Shown here: one piece after another, positions 51,785-59,224 of the stretch
How the letters are laid out: each line of letters opens with the position of its first letter
Position numbering within the stretch: position 1 is the first letter of the stretch
Source: Cesiribacter andamanensis AMV16
GTDB taxonomy: Bacteria > Bacteroidota > Bacteroidia > Cytophagales > Cyclobacteriaceae
Assembly (NCBI RefSeq): GCF_000348925.1
Contig: NZ_AODQ01000010.1
Span: forward strand, 1-64,000
Reading direction: 5' to 3'
DNA length: 64,000 nt
Notes under the pieces: generated by a model
The model's input: only the letters and a program-made list of their open reading frames with translations
Database searches by the model: none
What the model was told of the DNA's origin: nothing
Program-made: the position numbers and the translations under genes

Positions 51785-52722
51785 TCAACCACCCCTCTGC
51801 GAATCACAAAATAGTACCGATACGCCAGGCTGGCACCAATGCCCACCAGCAGAAACAGCAGAATGCTGGTGCCCGAAAGGGATACGGTTTGGGTAGTATC
51901 CAGCTCGGTCAGCTCCAGCTGATAGAGGTAGCGCAGCAGCAAGCTAAGCCCATTATTGATAAAATGTGCCATAATGGGCATCAGCAAATTACCCGACCAG
52001 TAATAAAGATAACCGAAAAGCGCCCCAAGAAACAAGCGCGGCAGCAAGCCATAGAACTGAAAGTGAAAGAGCGAGAAGATGAGTGCTGTGCCCCAGATGG
52101 CCACATGGGCATTGCCAAGTGTGCGCTGTAACAGCGGCTGCATCAGCCCCCGGAAGAAGAGCTCCTCCCCCAGGGCCGGCAGCAGCGCTATGATCAGCAG
52201 GGCGGCCACAAAGTGCAGGGCCGAGGGAAAAGTGGTCAGGTACAGGGTAAGCCGCTGCAGGTAGGCTTCTTTTTGCTGGGCCCAGCTCTCAAAGGTCTTA
52301 AAGGTTTCGGGCAGCACCAGGTTAGCATTCCACTCAATGAGCAGCGAATTGGCCATCATAAAGGCCAGTGTACTCAGCAGCAGCAGCAGCAGCGGAATTA
52401 TTGCCCAGCCCCTTTTGTTGATAAGGGTTGTCAGGCGCTCGCTCTCGTAGTGGTACACATACACGAGCGGCCCTGCCAGAAAGCCCCCCACGGCGGAGAA
52501 GAACTGGAGAATGTACAGGATCGGACGGGCGTAGGGGTGCGAAAGGCTGCCGGCAAGCTGGGTGGTCTCTTCAAAACCGGTTCCAAACAGCGCCATGCAC
52601 AGCAGCACGGCCAGGAACTGGCCCACAAAGAGGCCAATGAAAAAATAGATAAGTAGCAAGAGGAGCGAGCGCCCTGCAGGCTGTGCCGTCCTTTTATCTT
52701 GCGCCAGTTGCCGAAAAACCAT
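51781..52722 (-). CDS. CPBP family intramembrane glutamic endopeptidase
   Basis: 313 residues, about eight membrane segments. GEELFFRGLMQPLL is the CPBP motif 1 (EExxxR) with the catalytic glutamate pair, and FSLFHFQFYG followed by HFINNG give motifs 2 and 3 with the catalytic histidines. Members process prenylated or peptide substrates, or act in immunity to peptides in other phyla; the substrate here is not known. It is the first gene of the CPBP-DUF2007-cdsA unit, divergent from dusB with 40 bp between. Confidence 0.9.
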   Translation of the reverse strand: MVFRQLAQDKRTAQPAGRSLLLLLIYFFIGLFVGQFLAVLLCMALFGTGFEETTQLAGSLSHPYARPILYILQFFSAVGGFLAGPLVYVYHYESERLTTLINKRGWAIIPLLLLLLSTLAFMMANSLLIEWNANLVLPETFKTFESWAQQKEAYLQRLTLYLTTFPSALHFVAALLIIALLPALGEELFFRGLMQPLLQRTLGNAHVAIWGTALIFSLFHFQFYGLLPRLFLGALFGYLYYWSGNLLMPIMAHFINNGLSLLLRYLYQLELTELDTTQTVSLSGTSILLFLLVGIGASLAYRYYFVIRRGVVE

Positions 52723-52762
52723 AATTAAGGCATAAATTTACGCTAAAATACGGATTAACAAA

Positions 52763-53758
52763 TTGGTACGGATAGGAAACCTGGAGCTGGGCGATTTTCC
52801 GCTCTTGCTGGCCCCCATGGAAGATGTAAGCGACCCCCCTTTCCGGGCGGTGTGCAAGGCCAATGGGGCTGATCTGATGTATACGGAGTTTATTGCGGCC
52901 GAAGGCCTGATCCGCCATGCCGATAAGTCGGTGCAGAAGCTGGACATCTACGACTATGAGCGGCCCATCGGCATCCAGATCTTCGGGGCCGAGATAGAGC
53001 CCATGCGCGAGGCCGCTGCCATAGCCGAAGCGGCCAATCCGGAGCTCATCGACATCAACTATGGCTGCCCGGTAAAAAAGGTGGCCTGTAAGGGTGCCGG
53101 CGCGGGCATTTTGCTGGACATTCCCAAAATGCAGGCCATGACGGCCGAGATTGTAAAACGGGTAAACCTGCCCGTAACGGTTAAGACCCGCCTGGGCTGG
53201 GACCACGATACCATTAAGATTGTTGAAGTGGCCAAGCGCCTACAGGATGCCGGCATACAGGCCCTCACCATCCATGGCCGTACCCGCCAGCAGATGTACA
53301 AGGGCGAGGCCGACTGGAGCTGGATTGCCGAGGTAAAGAACCATCCTGATATTCGGATACCCATTTTTGGCAATGGCGATATTGACTCGCCCCAAAAAGC
53401 AGTGGACTACTGGAAGCGCTTTGGCACCGATGGGGTGATGATTGGCCGGGCGGCCATTGGCTACCCCTGGATCTTCCGGGAAATTAAGCATTACATCGCT
53501 ACCGGTGAGCTGCTGCCCCCACCCGGCCTGCAGGAGCGTGTGGATACGGTAAAAGAGCACCTGCGCTTCTCGGTAGAATGGAAAGGCGAAAAGCAGGGCA
53601 TTTGCGAAATGCGCACCCATTATACCAATTACTTCCGGGGCATCCCCAATTTTAAACCCTACCGGGTGCGGCTGGTCACTTCCGAATCGTACGAGGAGAT
53701 CCGCACGACCCTGGACGAGATTTCTTCCGTTTTTTCAGATGCCTACAGCCTTGCCTAA
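52763..53758 (+). CDS. dusB: tRNA-dihydrouridine synthase DusB
   Basis: 331 residues from a TTG start (52,763); no in-frame ATG lies where the family starts, and VRIGNLELGDFPLLLAPMEDVSDPPFR is the usual opening. INYGCPVKKVACKGAGAGIL contains the catalytic Cys, and TIHGRTRQQMYKGEADW, FGNGDI and GRAAIGYPWIF are the FMN and tRNA-binding motifs. It reduces uridines in the tRNA D-loop. Its end overlaps the EamA gene by 20 bp. Confidence 0.95.
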   Translation: MVRIGNLELGDFPLLLAPMEDVSDPPFRAVCKANGADLMYTEFIAAEGLIRHADKSVQKLDIYDYERPIGIQIFGAEIEPMREAAAIAEAANPELIDINYGCPVKKVACKGAGAGILLDIPKMQAMTAEIVKRVNLPVTVKTRLGWDHDTIKIVEVAKRLQDAGIQALTIHGRTRQQMYKGEADWSWIAEVKNHPDIRIPIFGNGDIDSPQKAVDYWKRFGTDGVMIGRAAIGYPWIFREIKHYIATGELLPPPGLQERVDTVKEHLRFSVEWKGEKQGICEMRTHYTNYFRGIPNFKPYRVRLVTSESYEEIRTTLDEISSVFSDAYSLA

Positions 53759-54752
53759 GGGCAGCCGGGCAGGGGAAACTCCTTTGGAGCATCTGCCTGC
53801 CGCTACCCCCTCCGGTGCCACCCCTGGCCGTACCAAGTCGGAGCGGCTCAGTGCAGCCCGCTCCAACCCAAAGATCATGGCCTGGTTCCTGCTGATTCTG
53901 CTGGCCATTATCTGGGGTAATTCCTTTATCCTGATCAAGAAGGGCCTGCTGGCCTATAGTGCCGGCGAGGTGGGCGCCCTGCGCATCCTATCGGCAGGCC
54001 TGGCCCTGCTGCCCATAGCGCTGCGGCATGTGGGCAAGCTGGAGGCACGCCACCGGGGGCTGCTGCTGGTCATTGGCCTGGTAGGTTCCTTTATTCCGGC
54101 CTTTTTGTTTGCCAAGGCGCAAACGCAGCTTTCCTCCAGCGTAACGGGCATTCTCAATGCGCTTACCCCCCTGTTTGTAGTGCTCATTGGGGCGCTCTTT
54201 TTCGGGCATCGCTTTACCCGCCGCAATGCCATAGGACTGGCCATCAGCTTTGTAGGCTCCATTGTGCTGGCGCTGGCCCGGGCCGGGGGAGATCTGGGCG
54301 CCATCAACTACTATGCCGGCCTGGTGATCCTGGCTACGCTCTGCTATGGGCTCAACCTCAACATCATTAAGGCCTACCTGGGCAGCCTGAAGCCGGTGGT
54401 CATTACCTCGGTCTCCTTAGCGCTGGTGATGCCTGCTGCGCTGGTGTACCTGCTGGGTTTTACCAACTTTACCACCCATCTGCAGACGCAGCCAACCGCC
54501 GGCTGGTCGCTGCTGGCCGTGGTTACCCTGGGGGTAGTGGGCACCGCCATTGCACTTATTCTTTTTAACAAGCTTGTGCAGATGACCACCCCCATGTTTA
54601 CCTCTTTTACCACCTACCTGATACCGGTAGTGGCTGTAATTGTAGGGGTGCTGGATGGCGAGCTGCTGCTGCCCATGCACTTTGTGGGCATGGCGGCCGT
54701 AATTGCCGGGGTGTACATTGCCAATCAGAAACCAAAACAGCCCGGAGCCTAA
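53739..54752 (+). CDS. EamA/DMT family transporter
   Basis: 337 residues. From residue 47 (MAWFLLILLAIIWGNSFILIKKGL) there are ten predicted membrane segments in two EamA halves (about 50-180 and 195-325). The first 46 residues are hydrophilic and low-complexity (PKGSRAGETPLEH...), so ATG 53,877 is a realistic start; with the earlier one the gene overlaps dusB by 20 bp. The substrate cannot be told; relatives export amino acids or other metabolites. Confidence 0.88.
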   Translation: MPTALPKGSRAGETPLEHLPAATPSGATPGRTKSERLSAARSNPKIMAWFLLILLAIIWGNSFILIKKGLLAYSAGEVGALRILSAGLALLPIALRHVGKLEARHRGLLLVIGLVGSFIPAFLFAKAQTQLSSSVTGILNALTPLFVVLIGALFFGHRFTRRNAIGLAISFVGSIVLALARAGGDLGAINYYAGLVILATLCYGLNLNIIKAYLGSLKPVVITSVSLALVMPAALVYLLGFTNFTTHLQTQPTAGWSLLAVVTLGVVGTAIALILFNKLVQMTTPMFTSFTTYLIPVVAVIVGVLDGELLLPMHFVGMAAVIAGVYIANQKPKQPGA

Positions 54753-54808
54753 ACCCGGAACTGCCTGCCTGCGTACCTGCTCTAGATCCTATACTATATA
54801 TACGTATT

Positions 54809-55456
54809 ATGGCACAAGAGCCGGTGCGCATCGCTGTCTTTGACCTCAACCAGACGGTCTACACCAAATCATCCAAAGACGAATTTTTTAAGTTTGTTTG
54901 CTATAAGCGCAATTACAAGCTGCTCAACATCTTTCAGATTGGCCTGTTCTATGGCCTTAAAAAGCTAAAGCTGCTGAACCAGACCTCTTTTAAAGAGAAT
55001 TTCTTCAACTACCTGGATAAGTTACCCCCTGAGCAGGTGAAAGAATACGCCCGGCAGTTCTGGAGCATTGAGTGGCCAGAGCAGTTCAACAAACAGCTGC
55101 TGGACCGCATTGAGGAGCTAAAATCCGAAGGGGTGCAGATCTGTTTCAGCACCGGCGGCTTTGATGTGTATGTAGCCCCCCTCTTTGAGCACTACCTGAA
55201 GGTAGATGCCTGGATGGCAACTCAGACCCGCTATGTCGGAAAAACCTATAAAATAAATGGGAAAGCCCTGAAGGAGGAGGAGAAGACCCGCCGCCTGGAT
55301 GAACACTGGGGAAAGGGTGCCTACACCATTGTGGAGGCCTATTCCGATGCGGTTGAAGATTTTTTTGACTGCACCCAGCGTCCCTACCTGATGAAAAAAG
55401 GCAAGCCCGTTCCCTATAAAAAGGAAAAGCAGCAGGCCCGCTCCCAGAAACAATAA
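54809..55456 (+). CDS. HAD superfamily (HAD-IB/SerB-like) protein with altered motif I
   Basis: 215 residues. IAVFDLNQTVY occupies the place of motif I, DxDxT, but the second Asp is Asn. FSTGGFDVYV is motif II (Ser/Thr), KTYKINGKAL has the Lys region, and VEAYSDAVEDFFD is the motif IV region with a final Asp. An alpha-helical cap (residues 20-95, with several Lys and aromatic residues) fits HAD-IB. The Asn at the general-acid position may lower phosphatase activity or change the reaction type. It has a short leader and stands before the iron operon. Confidence 0.8.
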   Translation: MAQEPVRIAVFDLNQTVYTKSSKDEFFKFVCYKRNYKLLNIFQIGLFYGLKKLKLLNQTSFKENFFNYLDKLPPEQVKEYARQFWSIEWPEQFNKQLLDRIEELKSEGVQICFSTGGFDVYVAPLFEHYLKVDAWMATQTRYVGKTYKINGKALKEEEKTRRLDEHWGKGAYTIVEAYSDAVEDFFDCTQRPYLMKKGKPVPYKKEKQQARSQKQ

Positions 55457-55503
55457 CCCAGCCTGCAGATCATAGCCCATGTAGGAAAATTAGCTTTTAT
55501 TTA

Positions 55504-55535
55504 TTTGGATTAATTCTAAACAGACTCTAGCTTTG
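55504..55535 (+). promoter_or_regulatory. Promoter of the iron operon with a Fur-like dyad
   Basis: TTTG (55,504-55,507) and TAGCTTTG (55,528-55,535) match the -33 and -7 elements with 20 bp between. Overlapping the -33 element, TTTGGATT-A-ATTCTAAA (55,504-55,520) is an 8-1-8 dyad with two mismatches, like a Fur operator. A bound repressor would block the promoter when iron is sufficient. The ATG is at 55,569. Confidence 0.6.
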
Positions 55536-55568
55536 CCAGCAGTTATTTAAAATCAATCTAAATAAGTA

Positions 55569-56639
55569 ATGCGTTTCTCCCTAACCCGTCCCCTATTTTT
55601 TGCCCTGGCAGCAGGCAGCTTTTTGATTTCCTGCACCGATGATGAGCCCCTGGCCCCCAGCCTGCCCGACACCTACAATTTCAGCAATGTAGACTATAGC
55701 GGCCAGCAGCAGCGCATCCAGATGCTGGACATGCTCATTGCCGAAGTGCGCAAGGCCAACGATGGCCAAACGGTTGTTCCGGCCAGTGACCTGATTGCCA
55801 TTTATGAAAACCACAACCAGCTGCTGGGCACCAGCAAAAAGCTGGAAGACAAAACACACCCCTCTGCTAAAACCGCCATTTACGAGTACTTCAATATGGT
55901 GGGCGAGCTTAGCGGCAATCCCAACAATGTAGTAGGCGGTTACCTGGTAACGCCTGAAGGACTTGAGCCCGCCCAGATGATTGCCAAAGGCCTGATGGGC
56001 TCCCTGCTCTACTGGCAGGCGGTAGGCACCGAAGGTTACCTGGGCCAGGCCAAAATGAATGTTGACAACACCACTGTAACCGAAGGGCAGGGCACTGCCA
56101 TGCAGCACCACTGGGATGAAGCCTTTGGCTACTTTGGCGTACCCAAAGATTTTCCGGCCAATGATGGAACCGCTGCCGGCGCCACCGGCGAAAATAAAGC
56201 CTGGTTCTGGGGCAGCTACAGCAACCAGCGTGCTGCTGTGGTGGATGTGCGCCAGGAGATGATGGATGCGTTTATCAAAGGCCGCGCCGCCATTGACCGC
56301 AAAGATATGGCCGCCCGGGACGAAGCCATTGCCACCATCCGGCAAAACTGGGATCTGCTGGTAGCCGCCAATGTGGGGCATTATATCAACAAAGCCATTG
56401 AGTTCTACGGCAACAGCAACGAAACCGGCCGCTACTACCACAACTGGTCCGAAGGCAAAGCCTTTGCCCAGGCGCTGCCCTACAATCCCGATGCCAGGAT
56501 CACTGCCACCCAATACGGACAGCTGCAGAACCTGATCGGTACCAATCCGCAAACGGCCACCCTGGCCAACCTGCAGGAAGCTGCCCTCTTGCTGCAGCAG
56601 GCATATGGCTTTACCAATGACCAAATGGAACGCCTGTAA
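55569..56639 (+). CDS. DUF4856 iron-associated lipoprotein
   Basis: 356 residues. Signal peptide and lipobox LISC (residues 18-21). The body has DTYNFSNVDYSGQQQRIQMLDMLIAEVRKAN and, from 150 on, HHWDEAFGYFGVPKDFPAN...GENKAWFWGSYSNQRA, the DUF4856 pattern; this family usually stands before imelysin genes. It is the first gene of an operon for iron acquisition; a terminator-like hairpin between it and the imelysin gene may reduce downstream expression. Confidence 0.9.
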   Translation: MRFSLTRPLFFALAAGSFLISCTDDEPLAPSLPDTYNFSNVDYSGQQQRIQMLDMLIAEVRKANDGQTVVPASDLIAIYENHNQLLGTSKKLEDKTHPSAKTAIYEYFNMVGELSGNPNNVVGGYLVTPEGLEPAQMIAKGLMGSLLYWQAVGTEGYLGQAKMNVDNTTVTEGQGTAMQHHWDEAFGYFGVPKDFPANDGTAAGATGENKAWFWGSYSNQRAAVVDVRQEMMDAFIKGRAAIDRKDMAARDEAIATIRQNWDLLVAANVGHYINKAIEFYGNSNETGRYYHNWSEGKAFAQALPYNPDARITATQYGQLQNLIGTNPQTATLANLQEAALLLQQAYGFTNDQMERL

Positions 56640-56660
56640 GGCACACAATCCCCTTTTTAT

Positions 56661-56690
56661 AAGCGCCGGCTTTGCTGCCGGCGCTTTTTA
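56661..56690 (+). terminator. Intercistronic hairpin after the DUF4856 gene
   Basis: AAGCGCCGGC (56,661-56,670), loop TTTGCT, GCCGGCGCTT (56,677-56,686), then T. A perfect 10-bp stem, before the imelysin ATG at 56,704. Partial termination would set the ratio of the first gene to the others. Confidence 0.8.
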
Positions 56691-56703
56691 AGCTACCCCC
56701 CTT

Positions 56704-57828
56704 ATGATCAACAAGCTACTACCCCTACCCCTTCTGCTGCTGCTTCTGCTGGCAGTAGCCTGCAAGGATGATACCGGAGAAACCCAGCGGGTGGACTTTG
56801 ATGAGGCCGCCATGCTGGACAATTACGGAAGCAACATCCTGCTGCCGGGCTATGCCTTTTTGCAGCAAAAAACCCAGGATCTGCAAAGCCGGGTAGCCGA
56901 CTTTACCGCCGCACCAACTGAAGCCAGCCTGCTGGCGGTGCAGCAGGCACATCAGCAAGCCTGGCTGGCCTGGCAGGGGATAAACCTGTATGAATTTGGC
57001 CCGGCCGAGCAGCTTAACCTGCGCCGCAACATCAGTACCTTCCCCACACAGTACCCCAAGATCATCAATGCCGTACAAAGCGGCAGCTGGGATGTAAACG
57101 GTCTCTATGCCAACGACATTCGGGGCTTTGCCGCCCTGGACTTCCTGCTGTACTCCGAAAACGGCGATGGGGGAGCGATTCTGGAGCGCTTCACCACCAG
57201 CACCCATGCCGCCAACTGGAAGGCTTTTCTGACCGATGTAAGCCAGCACCTGCACGCCCAGACCAGTGAGCTGTATCAGCAGTGGTCGCCCACCGGCGGC
57301 AACTACCTGGGAACCTTTATCACCAATACCGGCAACAGTGCCAGCAGCTCCCTAAGCCTGCTGGTAAATCAGCTGGTGCAGGGCTTTGAGCAGATCAAAA
57401 ACAAAAAGATACGGGAGCCGCTGGGCCTGATGGCCATTGATGGGCAGCCGGTACCCCGTGCGGTAGAGGCCTACTACAGCAGCTATTCCCTGCCCCTGAT
57501 CCTGGCCAACCTGCAGGCCGTAGAAAATATGGTAGAGGGCACCTATGCCTCCGGCGAAGGGCTAGGCCTGGCCGATTACCTGGAGGCCCACCATGCCGCT
57601 GGCAATACGCAAACCAACCTGGCCGAAGAAATTCGGGCGCAGCTGCAGCTTATCAACGCCAAGGTAGCGGCCATACCCGCACCCCTGCACCAGGCGGTGC
57701 TCAACCAGCCGCAATTGGTCAATGAGGCCTATACCGAAATGGTAAATCTGATGCCCCTGATCAAAGCCGACCTGCCCTCGGCCCTGAGCGTTCGCATAGA
57801 AGACTACGGCGATACCGACGGTGACTAA
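56704..57828 (+). CDS. Imelysin family iron-regulated lipoprotein (M75-like)
   Basis: 374 residues. Signal with lipobox AVAC (MINKLLPLPLLLLLLLAVAC). FGPAEQLNLRRNISTFPTQYPKIINAVQS and RGFAALDFLLYSEN have the imelysin pattern, with G-x-x-H replaced by the RGFAALDFLL form usual in Bacteroidota. These helical proteins are exported and iron-regulated; a peptidase function is doubtful. Its stop overlaps or adjoins the start of the HTTM gene. Confidence 0.9.
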   Translation: MINKLLPLPLLLLLLLAVACKDDTGETQRVDFDEAAMLDNYGSNILLPGYAFLQQKTQDLQSRVADFTAAPTEASLLAVQQAHQQAWLAWQGINLYEFGPAEQLNLRRNISTFPTQYPKIINAVQSGSWDVNGLYANDIRGFAALDFLLYSENGDGGAILERFTTSTHAANWKAFLTDVSQHLHAQTSELYQQWSPTGGNYLGTFITNTGNSASSSLSLLVNQLVQGFEQIKNKKIREPLGLMAIDGQPVPRAVEAYYSSYSLPLILANLQAVENMVEGTYASGEGLGLADYLEAHHAAGNTQTNLAEEIRAQLQLINAKVAAIPAPLHQAVLNQPQLVNEAYTEMVNLMPLIKADLPSALSVRIEDYGDTDGD

Positions 57829-59224
57829 GCCCCCCATGGGACTACAGCAGCTCCATAGTACCCTCTTAAAACCCACAAGCATAGCCCCACTGGTGATGTT
57901 CCGCATCATCTTTGGGGCCATGATGCTTCTGGCCACCCTGCGCTTTATGGCAAGGGGCTGGGTAGAGTTGCTCTATGTGCAGCCCAAATTCTTCTTTCAT
58001 TACTGGGGATTTTCCTGGGTGCAACACCCCCTTGCGCTGGGCCTGCCCGCCTGGACGGTCCATGCCGTTTATATGCTGATGGCCGCCGCCGCCCTGGGCA
58101 TACTGCTGGGCTGGCGCTATCGCCTTTCGGCAGGGCTTTTCTTTCTGCTCTTTACCTACACCGAGCTCTGGGACCTCACCAACTACCTCAACCACTACTA
58201 CTTTACCAGCCTGGTGGCCGGCCTTATGGTGCTGCTGCCCGCCCACCGCAGCTTTTCGCTGGATGTGCGCCGCCGCCCCTCCCTGGCCGTAGCCACCGTG
58301 CCGGCCTGGACCATTTACCTGCTGCAGTTTCAGCTGGGGGTGGTCTATTTCTATGCCGGCCTGGCCAAGCTGCACCCCGACTGGCTGCTGCATGCCCAAC
58401 CCCTGCGCCTCTGGCTGCCGGCCAGGGCCGATATGCCCCTGATCGGACCTCTGTTCAAAGAGGTGTGGGTCGCTTACTTCTTCAGCTGGTTTGGCTGCCT
58501 CTATGATCTGAGCATTCCCTTTCTGCTGCGCTGGCACAGGAGCCGCCCCCTGGCCTATGTAGCCGTTATTGCCTTTCATGTGCTTACCTGGCTGCTCTTC
58601 CCCATCGGCATGTTCCCCTGGATCATGATCGGCAGCACGCTTATCTTCTTCAGCGCCCGCTTTCACCAGCGGCTGCTGGATAAGCTGCAGCGCCTCCTGC
58701 GCTGGCGCCTGCCCCGTGTGCCGGGCAGTACCTACCGGATGCGCCCCCTGCTGCAGCGCGCTCTGCTCATGGGGCTGGGCCTGTACGTACTGGTGCAGCT
58801 GGTATTTCCCTTTCGCTATGCGCTCTATCCCGGCAACCTCTACTGGACCGAGCAGGGCTTTCGTTTTTCATGGCGGGTCATGCTGATGGAAAAAGCAGGA
58901 AGCATCAGTTTTTGGGTGGAAGATAGTGCTACGGGCCGCCGCCTGCCGGTGAATACCCGGGAGTACCTGAATGCCCAGCAGGAAAAGATGATGGCTACCC
59001 AGCCCGACATGATCCTGCAGTTTGCCCATTTTCTAAAAGAAGACTATAGCCGCAAGGGGGTAAACGCCCCCCGCGTTTATGCCGATAGCTGGGTGAGTCT
59101 CAATGGCCGCCGCAGCCGCCCCTACCTGCGTTCCGATGTAGACCTGGCCAGCCTGCAGGATGGCTGGGCCCCCAAAGACTGGATCTTACCCTTTGACGAC
59201 ACCCCCTACCGTGCCCACCGTTAG
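57821..59224 (+). CDS. HTTM domain membrane protein (vitamin-K-dependent carboxylase-like)
   Basis: 467 residues from GTG 57,821; ATG 57,836 (MGLQQLHSTLL) is just as possible. PLVMFRIIFGAMMLL, YTELWDLTNYLNHYYFTSLVAGLMVLLP and LLQFQLGVVYFYAGLAKLHPDWL are characteristic of the HTTM domain (residues about 25-290), with seven or eight membrane segments and a periplasmic/soluble C-terminal part of about 170 residues (VEDSATGRRLPVNTREYL). HTTM proteins are related to gamma-glutamyl carboxylase. Its role in an iron operon is not known. Confidence 0.88.
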   Translation: MTKPPMGLQQLHSTLLKPTSIAPLVMFRIIFGAMMLLATLRFMARGWVELLYVQPKFFFHYWGFSWVQHPLALGLPAWTVHAVYMLMAAAALGILLGWRYRLSAGLFFLLFTYTELWDLTNYLNHYYFTSLVAGLMVLLPAHRSFSLDVRRRPSLAVATVPAWTIYLLQFQLGVVYFYAGLAKLHPDWLLHAQPLRLWLPARADMPLIGPLFKEVWVAYFFSWFGCLYDLSIPFLLRWHRSRPLAYVAVIAFHVLTWLLFPIGMFPWIMIGSTLIFFSARFHQRLLDKLQRLLRWRLPRVPGSTYRMRPLLQRALLMGLGLYVLVQLVFPFRYALYPGNLYWTEQGFRFSWRVMLMEKAGSISFWVEDSATGRRLPVNTREYLNAQQEKMMATQPDMILQFAHFLKEDYSRKGVNAPRVYADSWVSLNGRRSRPYLRSDVDLASLQDGWAPKDWILPFDDTPYRAHR

